A DNA stretch of 12,159 nucleotides from contig JADHRO010000039.1 of NCBI GenBank assembly GCA_016777395.1, forward strand, positions 1 through 12,159, given 5' to 3'. Positions 1-7,699 of this stretch are shown here, piece by piece. Source of the stretch: Chitinophagales bacterium (GTDB lineage: Bacteria > Bacteroidota > Bacteroidia > Chitinophagales > UBA8649). The notes beneath the pieces were generated by a model. The model ran no database searches. It was given only the letters and a program-made list of their open reading frames with translations, and had not been told where the DNA came from. Every line of letters starts with the position of its first letter. The stretch's first letter is position 1. A program made the translations under genes and the position numbers.

Positions 1-2731
1 CTTCCACCTTCTCTAATTTCCCTTGTAGATCTTCCCTAATAATTGGAATAATAACTTTCGCCAAGGGTTGCCTTACCTTTATTTTTTCTTTTTTCCTCAA
101 TGAAAGAACCATGGAAGAAATGCTTTGAGCAAGATACATGCGTTCTTCAAGATTAACATCAATATTACTTTCTTCACTCACAGGAAAGTCCGCTAGATGA
201 ACCGAGCTTGCAACTACTCTGCCGCTTACTTCATTTAAGTTTTTAAACAAAAAGTCACTAAAAAATGGAGCTATAGGCGCCATTAATTTACTCAAAGTTT
301 CCAAACAAGTATATAAGGTCTGGTAAGCCATTATCTTGTCTTCTGAATAGTCCCCTTTCCAAAATCTTCTTCTATTTAAGCGAACATACCAATTACTTAA
401 ATTGTCGTCAACAAACTCTTGAATAAGTCTTGCTGCATTGGTAGGTTCATAATCATCATAAGCAATTGTTACATTCTTAACCAAACTATTAAGCACAGAT
501 AAAATCCACTGGTCTATTTCTTGACGTTTTTCTACTTTTATATTTTTCTCCGCGAAACTAAACCCATCAATATTGGCATACAAAGCAAAAAATGAATAGG
601 TATTATAAAGCGTACCAAAAAGCTTTCTACGCACTTCTTCAATACCCGTAACACTAAATTTCAGGTTATCCCATGGTTGTGAATTTGAAATAATATACCA
701 TCTTGTTGCATCTGCTCCATATTTATTTAACGTATGAAAAGGATCAACAACATTACCTACACGCTTTGACATTTTCTGACCTTTTTCATCCAAGACCAAA
801 CCGTTTGCAATTACATTTTTATAAGCCGGTTGATTAAAGAGCATTGTAGATATCGCGTGCAATGTAAAAAACCAGCCTCGGGTTTGATCAACACCTTCTG
901 CAATAAAATCTGCCGGAAAATTTTGTTCAAAAACTTCCTTATTCTCAAATGGATAATGCTGTTGGGCAAAGGGCATACTTCCTGAATCAAACCAAACATC
1001 TATCACGTCAGCTTCTCTTTTCATCGGCTTTCCCGATGCTGACACGAGCGTTACTCGGTCAATATATGGCTTATGTAAGTCTGTGATTTCTTCATTTTCA
1101 ATTCCCAAAGCCTCATTTGCCTTTTGCATTTCTTCTCTTAATTGAGCAATTGAACCAACACACAGGACCTCTTCTCCGTCTTCAGTGCGCCATATTGGCA
1201 ATGGAATGCCCCAAAATCTAGATCGCGATAAGTTCCAATCTTGTAGGTTCTCTAACCAATTTCCAAAGCGTCCCTTTCCTGTACTTTCTGGTTTCCAATT
1301 GATCTTATTATTATTGGCAATCAATTGCTCTTTAACCTTTGTAGTCTGTATAAACCAACTATCCAAAGGGTAGTATAAAATAGGTTTATCTGTCCGCCAA
1401 CAATGCGGGTAATTATGGACGTATTTCTGTACATTAAAGGCCTTATTCTGTTCCTTTAACTTTATGGAAATATCGATATCTACTGATCGATAGTTTTGCT
1501 CTTCCTTGTAATCTTTAACATATCTTCCGGAAAACTCGCCAACCCCTTGGATGAACTTACCTTGTTTATCGACTAAAGTTAATGAGCCGATTCCTGCAGT
1601 TTTAGCAACTCGCATATCATCTGCACCGAAGCTTGGCGCAATATGTACGATTCCGGTTCCATCTTCAGTACTTACAAAATCACCTAAAATAACTCGAAAC
1701 GCATCCCCATCCTCAGGCTGTTGGTAAGGCAAGAGCTGTTCATACTTTACGCCCGCTAAATCTTTGCCCGTAAAGCTTTTAACTAATTCCCAAGGAATTG
1801 CTTTTTGACCAGGCTCATAAGCATCAAAATCGGCATGCTCATTTTCTGGCTGAAACCATTTCGATAATAGCTTTTTAGCCAGGACGACATGCACTGCTTT
1901 AAAGGTGTATGGGTTAAATGTTTTAATCAGTACATAATCAATATTTACACCTACCGCAAGTGCGGTATTTGAGGGTAAGGTCCAAGGAGTTGTAGTCCAT
2001 GCAATAAAGTGCGTTTCGCCTGTTACAGCACCAAACAATTCCTTAGTATCCTCATTTTCAATCACTTTGAATTGGGCAACGGCACTGGTGTCGGTAACAT
2101 CTTGATAGGCTCCAGGTTGGTTTAACTCATGTGTACTTAAACCTGTCCCCGCTGCCGGTGAAAATGGTTGAATAGTATATCCTTTATACAGTAAGTTCTT
2201 TTTATGTAACTCACTTATTGCCCACCAAACAGATTCAATATAATCATTATCAAAAGTAACATAAGGATTATCCAGGTCAACCCAATACCCCATTTTAAGG
2301 GTCAAATCATCCCATACACTTTTAAACTCTTGTACTGTTTTTCTACACTCCTGATTGTATTCCTCTACAGATATTTTAGTGCCAATATCTTCTTTGGTAA
2401 TTCCCAATTCTTTTTCCACCTTCAACTCAACGGGAAGGCCGTGCGTATCCCATCCCCCTTTTCTTAGCACTTGAAATCCTTGCATGGTTTTGTATCGACA
2501 AAAAATGTCTTTTACCGTACGACCGATAACATGATGTATTCCAGGCATCCCATTTGCTGAAGGTGGTCCTTCGTAAAAAACGAATGTGTCATTTCCTTCC
2601 TTCTCATCAATAGACTGCTTAAAGACCTTATTTTCCTCCCAGAATGCAGCAATATTTTTATCGATTTCTGCTAAATTTAAACCTGTGTATTCCGGATAAA
2701 ACCCTTTGCTTTGCGCATTTTTTTGCTCCAT
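1..2731 (-). CDS. ileS: Isoleucyl-tRNA synthetase, type 2 (partial, C-terminus beyond window)
   Basis: Charges tRNA-Ile with isoleucine in the cytoplasm and hydrolyses mischarged Val-tRNA-Ile. The frame is open from the ATG at 2731 to the left edge, giving 910 codons; bacterial type 2 enzymes usually have somewhat over 1,000 residues, so the C-terminal part is missing. Visible in order: the N-terminal Rossmann half with YEGPPSANGMPGIHH (53-67), where the class I HIGH signature is replaced by GIHH (64-67); GWDTHGLPVE from residue 93; the CP1 editing domain with the threonine-rich WTTTPWT (245-251) and GTGIVHIAPSFGADD (358-372); DVWFDSGS (578-585); KMSKR (653-657); then the anticodon-binding helical domain. 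The start is the only good ATG ahead of the conserved FYPEYTGLNLAEID block, and a -7 element lies 28 bases upstream. It is divergent from porZ. Identity is secure; assignment to type 2 rests on the overall resemblance to the eukaryote-like Bacteroidota form. Confidence 0.97.
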   Translation of the reverse strand, partial: MEQKNAQSKGFYPEYTGLNLAEIDKNIAAFWEENKVFKQSIDEKEGNDTFVFYEGPPSANGMPGIHHVIGRTVKDIFCRYKTMQGFQVLRKGGWDTHGLPVELKVEKELGITKEDIGTKISVEEYNQECRKTVQEFKSVWDDLTLKMGYWVDLDNPYVTFDNDYIESVWWAISELHKKNLLYKGYTIQPFSPAAGTGLSTHELNQPGAYQDVTDTSAVAQFKVIENEDTKELFGAVTGETHFIAWTTTPWTLPSNTALAVGVNIDYVLIKTFNPYTFKAVHVVLAKKLLSKWFQPENEHADFDAYEPGQKAIPWELVKSFTGKDLAGVKYEQLLPYQQPEDGDAFRVILGDFVSTEDGTGIVHIAPSFGADDMRVAKTAGIGSLTLVDKQGKFIQGVGEFSGRYVKDYKEEQNYRSVDIDISIKLKEQNKAFNVQKYVHNYPHCWRTDKPILYYPLDSWFIQTTKVKEQLIANNNKINWKPESTGKGRFGNWLENLQDWNLSRSRFWGIPLPIWRTEDGEEVLCVGSIAQLREEMQKANEALGIENEEITDLHKPYIDRVTLVSASGKPMKREADVIDVWFDSGSMPFAQQHYPFENKEVFEQNFPADFIAEGVDQTRGWFFTLHAISTMLFNQPAYKNVIANGLVLDEKGQKMSKRVGNVVDPFHTLNKYGADATRWYIISNSQPWDNLKFSVTGIEEVRRKLFGTLYNTYSFFALYANIDGFSFAEKNIKVEKRQEIDQWILSVLNSLVKNVTIAYDDYEPTNAARLIQEFVDDNLSNWYVRLNRRRFWKGDYSEDKIMAYQTLYTCLETLSKLMAPIAPFFSDFLFKNLNEVSGRVVASSVHLADFPVSEESNIDVNLEERMYLAQSISSMVLSLRKKEKIKVRQPLAKVIIPIIREDLQGKLEKVE

Positions 2732-2759
2732 GAGATGCTTGTATTTTGAATTAGTGCCT

Positions 2760-2767
2760 CAAAAGTA
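2760..2767 (-). promoter_or_regulatory. Putative -7 element of the ileS promoter
   Basis: Read on the minus strand this is TACTTTTG, an exact match to the Bacteroidota -7 consensus TAnnTTTG. Its last base lies 28 bases before the ileS ATG, leaving a leader of about 20 bases. No clear -33 TTG stands at the expected distance. It sits in the 114-bp divergent region shared with porZ. The call is by pattern only. Confidence 0.5.
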
Positions 2768-2806
2768 AGAAGTTTAGAGGTAGAATGTAAAATATCACCC
2801 TTTCAA

Positions 2807-2839
2807 TTGCGTTTTTAAATTGATTTTGTTTTTACTTTG
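2807..2839 (+). promoter_or_regulatory. Putative porZ promoter (-33 TTG and -7-like TTACTTTG)
   Basis: TTG at 2807-2809 is followed after 22 bases by TTACTTTG (2832-2839), which matches 7 of 8 positions of TAnnTTTG. Only six bases separate it from the porZ ATG at 2846, so the transcript would have almost no leader. The TTG that ends this element (2837) is in frame with porZ, but it is better explained as promoter than as start codon. Confidence 0.4.
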
Positions 2840-2845
2840 CAACTC

Positions 2846-5089
2846 ATGAAAGGACTTTTTTCAAGCCTATTATTTATTATTCTACTTACACAGCTTGGTC
2901 ATGCCCAAAGCATTGGAGATTGGCGAATGCATATCAATTATAGAAATTCAAATTTTGGTGTAGCAGGAGATAATAAAATTTTATCTGCCAATGACAAGTC
3001 TGTTCTTATCTATAATTTAGAAGATGGAAGTATTCTCACTTTAGATAAGGCAAAAGGATTAAGCGATTATGGCGTAAGTGCAATATCCTATGACCTTAGT
3101 TCAAATACCTTTGTTATTGCTTATGACAATAGTAATATAGATCTATTGAAGGGAAATACTTTAATCAACCTGCCTGACATCAAAAATAAGCTTGCAGCAG
3201 GCTCTAAGACCGTTAATAACATTTATTGTAAGGATGGCATTGCCTATTTAAGTACAGACTTTGGTGTGGTGGCATTAGACCTCATCAATGAGGAAGTAGA
3301 TAATACTTATGTGATAGGATCCACGGGCGATCAAACTATTGTTTTAGATTGTACTATCAGCCAGGACACTATATATGCCCTAAGCACCGAGGGAATAAAA
3401 AAGGCATATTTAGGGACCGCTAATCTGCTGGATTATAGTCAATGGGATCACAATTTTTCTACCTTACCAGGAGTTACAGCTATTGAAATGTATGATGACC
3501 GCCTTTATGCATTGGCCAATAATCTATACATGCGCGAAAACGGCAACTGGCTTGAAGTAGCCGATGCAGCTGGCAGAACTTTTAGCCATCTAACCGGCAG
3601 CGACTACTTGTCTTTTGTAAGTGACGCTATTGACGTTCTTAGATACGAAGCTGGAATACTTGATACTTTAGATACCGGCTTTTTAATTGACCCTAGGTAT
3701 AGTATTGGATATCAAGGAAACAAATACTTTGGAGACAATAAGTTTGGTTTGTTTCAAGGAAATCAATCTATCAGCACTTCATCTAGTCCATTTACCAATG
3801 AAGGATTTCGAGCGATATCTATAGGTAATAAAATAGTAATAAGTTCAGGCGGTTTTAACAAAAATCTTGATGGAAATGGCAATGTGGAAGGGGGGTTTTA
3901 CGAGTTTGAGAATAATCAATGGATCAATCACAATATCTATTCAAGCATCGGTACATCTGCTCCAAGTAGAGACCTTAATCGTATGGCTTTTAATTCCTTC
4001 GATGGAAAATTATATGTCGCTATGTTTAAAGGATTGATTGAATTTGATTTTAACTCCATATTGATATATAATACCACCAACAGTCCCATTGATTCTGCTA
4101 TCGGCGATACGTTTTTTCAAAAAACAAGCGGAGTGGGTGTTGATAGTGAGGGCAGCGTTTGGATAGTGAACCCTCAAACCACTGCAGCATTATTGGCCAA
4201 GTCATTAGATGGGAATTGGACGGAGTTTGTTTTGGGAAATGACAACTCAAAATTCAACAATTTATTAATTGATAGTTACGACCAAAAATGGATTGCTCTG
4301 AGGAATCAAGGGGTACTGATATTTAAAGAAGGCGAAAATATGAGCAGCACCGGAGCGCAACAGATCAACTTAAACACGAACAGTAATCAAGGTAATTTAC
4401 CCAATAATAATGTCAATTGTATTGCAGAAGATAAGAATCAACAAATTTGGGTTGGCACAGATGAAGGAATAGCCTTATTTACTTGCCCCCAAGATATATT
4501 AGATCCTAGTACGCCATGCAGGGTGTCTGATAGAATAACGAATACCTTTGATCAGTTTACTGAATATCTTTTTGAAACGGATGCTGTTACTGCTATAGAA
4601 ATTGATGGAGCAAACCGGAAATGGATAGGGACAAGCGCGGGAGTTTGGCTATTGAGTGAAGATGGAAAGACAGAGATTCTTCGTTTTAATACGGAAAATA
4701 GCCCTATTCCAAGCAATACCATTTATGACATAACTGTTAATCAAGGCACAGGAGAAGTATTCATATTAACCGACCAAGGAATGGTATCCTATTTTAGTGA
4801 TGCTACAGAAAGTGCTGACAATTATGATGATATCATCGCTTACCCCAACCCTGTCCGACCGGAGTATACAGGTTACATTTCTATTACAGGGTTTGTTGAA
4901 GATGCCTTTGTAAAAATAACAGACCAACACGGCGTTCTTATTGATGAAGGATTTGCTCTAGGAGGAAAATATATTTGGGATGGCAATGACTATAACGGAA
5001 GGCGGGCAAATACAGGGATTTACTATATTTTTAGTGCTAATCCTGATGCCAGCGAGAAAGTAGTAACCAAAATTGCTTTCGTAAAATAA
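2846..5089 (+). CDS. porZ: Type IX secretion system beta-propeller protein PorZ
   Basis: PorZ is a surface component of the T9SS attachment complex, which transfers A-LPS to cargo proteins after their sorting signal is removed; this role is known from Porphyromonas gingivalis. The 747-residue product starts with a Sec signal peptide (basic K2, a hydrophobic stretch about 4-17, cleavage near HAQ). The mature start, IGDWRMHINYR, is typical of PorZ and is followed by repeated propeller blades, e.g. NNIYCKDGIAYLSTDFGVVA and the regulator-propeller-like QIWVGTDEGIALF and RKWIGTSAGVWLL. Residues 666-747 form a C-terminal sorting domain beginning YPNPV, with IYYIF and VTKIAFVK at the end, of normal length for a type A CTD. 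I chose the ATG at 2846 over an in-frame TTG at 2837 because the TTG lies inside the promoter-like sequence and the ATG gives a normal signal peptide. The gene is followed after 29 bases by dnaG. Confidence 0.9.
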   Translation: MKGLFSSLLFIILLTQLGHAQSIGDWRMHINYRNSNFGVAGDNKILSANDKSVLIYNLEDGSILTLDKAKGLSDYGVSAISYDLSSNTFVIAYDNSNIDLLKGNTLINLPDIKNKLAAGSKTVNNIYCKDGIAYLSTDFGVVALDLINEEVDNTYVIGSTGDQTIVLDCTISQDTIYALSTEGIKKAYLGTANLLDYSQWDHNFSTLPGVTAIEMYDDRLYALANNLYMRENGNWLEVADAAGRTFSHLTGSDYLSFVSDAIDVLRYEAGILDTLDTGFLIDPRYSIGYQGNKYFGDNKFGLFQGNQSISTSSSPFTNEGFRAISIGNKIVISSGGFNKNLDGNGNVEGGFYEFENNQWINHNIYSSIGTSAPSRDLNRMAFNSFDGKLYVAMFKGLIEFDFNSILIYNTTNSPIDSAIGDTFFQKTSGVGVDSEGSVWIVNPQTTAALLAKSLDGNWTEFVLGNDNSKFNNLLIDSYDQKWIALRNQGVLIFKEGENMSSTGAQQINLNTNSNQGNLPNNNVNCIAEDKNQQIWVGTDEGIALFTCPQDILDPSTPCRVSDRITNTFDQFTEYLFETDAVTAIEIDGANRKWIGTSAGVWLLSEDGKTEILRFNTENSPIPSNTIYDITVNQGTGEVFILTDQGMVSYFSDATESADNYDDIIAYPNPVRPEYTGYISITGFVEDAFVKITDQHGVLIDEGFALGGKYIWDGNDYNGRRANTGIYYIFSANPDASEKVVTKIAFVK

Positions 5090-5102
5090 GATACATTTTA
5101 CG
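5080..5102. repeat. 8-bp perfect inverted repeat over the porZ stop codon
   Basis: CGTAAAAT (5080-5087) and ATTTTACG (5095-5102) are perfect inverse complements around a 7-base loop, and the left arm runs into the porZ TAA (5087-5089). With only two G-C pairs and no long T-run after it, it is weak as a terminator. It could be an operator, a processing site or chance. Confidence 0.3.
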
Positions 5103-5118
5103 TACTTTTACCTTAGCC

Positions 5119-7065
5119 ATGATAAGCAAAGAAACCATAGCGAAAATTAATGACGAAGCCGACATCATCGATGTCTTAGGTGACTTCATCTCCATGAAAA
5201 AAGCTGGCAGTAATTATAAGGCTAATTGCCCTTTTCATAATGAGAAAACTCCTTCTTTTGTTATTTCCCCTGCTAAACAAATCTATAAATGCTTCGGTTG
5301 TGGTAAAGCTGGTGACAGTGTGAAGTTTGTCATGGAGCACGAGCACTTCAATTACGTAGAAGCATTAAAATACCTCGCTAAGAAGTATAATATTGTCATA
5401 GAAGACATTCAGCAAAGTCCAGAAATGATTGAGCAACAGTCCAAGCGAGAAGGACTATATGTTGTGAATGAATTTGCCAAAGACTTTTTCATGCAAAACA
5501 TGTTTGAGCATGAAGATGGAAAGGCAATCGGCCTGAGCTACTTCCAGGAGCGGGGATTTTCAGAAAGTATTATTAAAAAATTTCAACTTGGGTTTGCTTT
5601 AGCTTCATACACTGCCTTAACAGATGCCGCATTAGAAAAAGGATATCAGTTGGAGATGCTTCAAAAAGCAGGCTTAAGCTCAAAAAAAGAAAACACCAAA
5701 TTAGATTTCTTTAGGGAAAGGGTCATGTTCCCAATACATGGCGTTTCAGGTAAAGTGCTCGGTTTTGGTGGAAGGATATTAAAAAATAATGCAAAAGCGC
5801 CCAAGTACATCAACACTCCGGATACTGATATTTATGACAAGAGTAAAGTTCTTTATGGAATCTTTTACGCAAAAAATGCTATTCGAAAAGAAGATGAATG
5901 TTTTTTAGTAGAGGGATATACCGATGTAATTTCACTGCATCAAGCGGGCATTGAAAATGTAGTTTCATCCAGTGGAACCTCCTTAACCAAGGATCAGGTG
6001 CGCTTGATAAAACGCTACACAGAGAATATTACGGTACTTTATGATGGGGATGCTGCAGGAATAAAAGCGGCTTTACGTGGTATTGACATCATTTTGGAGA
6101 ATGGCCTGAATGTTAAAGTGGTCTTATTACCTGAAAATCAGGATCCAGATTCCTTTGTCAGAGAGAAAGGGCTTGCAGGGTTTCAAGACTATATTCAGGC
6201 TAATCGAAAAGATTTTATCCTGTTCAAATTAGAACTATTACTAGAAGACGCCAAAAATGATCCTGTAAAAAAAGCTGCACTTGTGGGCGATATCTTGGAT
6301 AGTATTTCCAAAATACCCGATGCTATCAAACGTTCTATCTATATTAAAGAAAGTGCAAACCTTTTAGGTGTTAATGAGCAAATCTTACTCAACGAGGCAA
6401 ACAAGAAAAGAAAAGAGATCCTTTCCAAACAACGCAAAGATGATCAGCGCAGTGAGGAGCAATTGATAGATAATCAAGCACTAGTGGAGGACTTGATTCA
6501 AAGTGACAAGGACTATATAGAAGCAGGGATAAGTATTGAGAAATTTGAACGAGATGTTATCCGCACCTTATTGGAATACGGAGGGAAACCATACATCGAA
6601 GACCAGCTTACCGCTGATTATATTCTAAGTAAGTTGGACGGTATTCCATTTGACAATGAACTGCATCTAAAAATAATTGAAATTGCAAAAAGTTTAGAAA
6701 CACAAGAGCAAAAGGTAGCCATCAGTGACTTCTTTGTGAATCATATTGACGAGGAAATAAGCAATTTGGCTATTACCTTAATTCTTGGAAACTATAATAG
6801 ATACGACACTGTTTTATCTGATGGCTGGGCAAAGAAAAAAGTATACACCCTAACCAAGGAAGATATTTACAAAGAAGATATTGCTACTGAATTCTATTAC
6901 CTAAAATATTGGCGGATTAAATTATTGGAAATAGAGGTTTTAAAACGTTTAAAATCTGCCGATCCCAGTGAAGATTTCACCAAGCTCTTACTCATGAAAA
7001 AGAAGGTCGATGATGAAAAAACCAAACTGGCTAAGGAGAAGAATACGGTGATGACACCGAAGTAG
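5119..7065 (+). CDS. dnaG: DNA primase DnaG
   Basis: Synthesises the short RNA primers that start leading-strand and Okazaki-fragment synthesis, acting with the replicative helicase DnaB. The 648-residue length is normal for the family. The N-terminal CHC2 zinc-binding domain has C37, H40, C58 and C61 (CPFH and CFGCG). The catalytic core follows with RVMFPIHGVSGKVLGFGGR, and the TOPRIM domain has E265 in VEGYTD and D309/D311 in LYDGDAAG, the metal-binding acidic residues. The remainder, from about 430 on, is helical and charged, as expected of the DnaB-interaction region, but poorly conserved. The ATG at 5119 is right because MISKETIAKINDEADIIDVL is the standard primase N-terminus. It lies 29 bases after porZ on the same strand, so read-through is likely. 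TACATTTT (5092-5099) and TACTTTTA (5103-5110) are 7-of-8 matches to a -7 element, so a private promoter is also possible. Confidence 0.97.
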   Translation: MISKETIAKINDEADIIDVLGDFISMKKAGSNYKANCPFHNEKTPSFVISPAKQIYKCFGCGKAGDSVKFVMEHEHFNYVEALKYLAKKYNIVIEDIQQSPEMIEQQSKREGLYVVNEFAKDFFMQNMFEHEDGKAIGLSYFQERGFSESIIKKFQLGFALASYTALTDAALEKGYQLEMLQKAGLSSKKENTKLDFFRERVMFPIHGVSGKVLGFGGRILKNNAKAPKYINTPDTDIYDKSKVLYGIFYAKNAIRKEDECFLVEGYTDVISLHQAGIENVVSSSGTSLTKDQVRLIKRYTENITVLYDGDAAGIKAALRGIDIILENGLNVKVVLLPENQDPDSFVREKGLAGFQDYIQANRKDFILFKLELLLEDAKNDPVKKAALVGDILDSISKIPDAIKRSIYIKESANLLGVNEQILLNEANKKRKEILSKQRKDDQRSEEQLIDNQALVEDLIQSDKDYIEAGISIEKFERDVIRTLLEYGGKPYIEDQLTADYILSKLDGIPFDNELHLKIIEIAKSLETQEQKVAISDFFVNHIDEEISNLAITLILGNYNRYDTVLSDGWAKKKVYTLTKEDIYKEDIATEFYYLKYWRIKLLEIEVLKRLKSADPSEDFTKLLLMKKKVDDEKTKLAKEKNTVMTPK

Positions 7066-7169
7066 TTAAAAGTCAAATGACACTGATGCCGGCTAATGCG
7101 GGGCGATAGCTTCTCACCTCCACCCCAGATAGATTGATAGCTTTTCCCGACTCTATCTAGATATTAAAA

Positions 7170-7628
7170 CTATTGCTTTTGCAGGTTTAGCGTTGAAATT
7201 ATTCTATCTATTTCCAGACTTAGCGATATTAAATCATCTGCCGCTCCTGTATTTCCTTTTACTTGCTTATCAATTTCTATAGTTTTATAATTGATGAAAA
7301 ACTGAGGAAAATCTTGGTTATCTATGGGATATTCGGCTGGATAATTTTCCCAGTCCAATGAGTGAATTCTAGTGAATAATTTTTTAGCCTCATCCGAATC
7401 AATTTGCCCCATATATTTACCTTCATAGTCCGTGTACGCCTTTCCTTCGTATGCAACAATCCCATTGCCAAATACGGCAACTTTATAAATTGGGCAAGTG
7501 CCAAAGCATCCTGTTCGTTGTAATATAACCATGTCAATTGCTTCTGGTTCGTATACCGAAACAGAAGTTTGCTTTGGCGCCGCGCAAGCAACTAAGAATA
7601 CTAATCCACACCAAAACAAAGTTTTCAT
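7170..7628 (-). CDS. Small lipoprotein, DUF6438-like
   Basis: A 152-residue predicted lipoprotein of unknown function. The N-terminus has a short hydrophobic signal and a lipobox, LVAC, placing the lipidated cysteine at residue 15. The next clear feature is RTGCFGTCPIYKV (38-50), with C41 and C45 followed by VAVFGNGIVAYEG. As I recall the family, this Cys-x3-Cys-Pro-x-Tyr pattern before a small beta-sandwich is the hallmark of DUF6438, common in Bacteroidota envelope proteins. The two cysteines could form a disulfide or bind a metal; the sequence does not decide. The gene is convergent with dnaG and lies downstream of a terminator that ends the preceding lipoprotein gene, so it probably has its own promoter. 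The family assignment is from memory of the motif. Confidence 0.82.
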   Translation of the reverse strand: MKTLFWCGLVFLVACAAPKQTSVSVYEPEAIDMVILQRTGCFGTCPIYKVAVFGNGIVAYEGKAYTDYEGKYMGQIDSDEAKKLFTRIHSLDWENYPAEYPIDNQDFPQFFINYKTIEIDKQVKGNTGAADDLISLSLEIDRIISTLNLQKQ

Positions 7629-7643
7629 AAAACGGCTTTAAAC

Positions 7644-7651
7644 TAAAGGTA
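7644..7651 (-). promoter_or_regulatory. Putative -7 element for the DUF6438-like lipoprotein gene
   Basis: Minus-strand TACCTTTA matches TAnnTTTG at 7 of 8 positions and ends 15 bases before the ATG at 7628. A TTG (plus 7668-7670, minus strand) stands 16 bases upstream, inside the loop of the preceding gene's terminator. A private promoter is expected here because the terminator separates the two lipoprotein genes. Confidence 0.35.
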
Positions 7652-7652
7652 A

Positions 7653-7681
7653 CAAAAAAAGCCCCGACAAATCGGGGCTTT
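7653..7681 (-). terminator. Rho-independent terminator after the acidic lipoprotein gene
   Basis: AAAGCCCCGA (7658-7667 on the plus strand) pairs with TCGGGGCTTT (7672-7681) around the 4-base loop CAAA, a 10-bp GC-rich stem. On the minus strand the stem is followed by a run of seven T, the standard layout for ending transcription of the gene at 7700-8263, whose stop codon is 18 bases away. The plus-strand side has only a short T tract. Confidence 0.88.
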
Positions 7682-7699
7682 AACATTTCATTATGAATT

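Noticed and set aside
811..1373. Short open frames inside ileS on both strands
   Set aside because: They overlap a continuous, motif-rich IleRS frame and show no recognisable protein features; they are shadows.
2837..2845. TTG at 2837 as the porZ start
   Set aside because: It overlaps the -7-like TTACTTTG and adds only MQL before a normal signal peptide that starts at the ATG at 2846.
7066..7169. Possible hairpins in the dnaG / lipoprotein convergent gap (AGATAG at 7127-7132 with CTATCT at 7153-7158; GGGG with CCCC nearby)
   Set aside because: Stems are short, loops long and no T-run follows, so no terminator or RNA can be supported; nothing else is seen in the gap.
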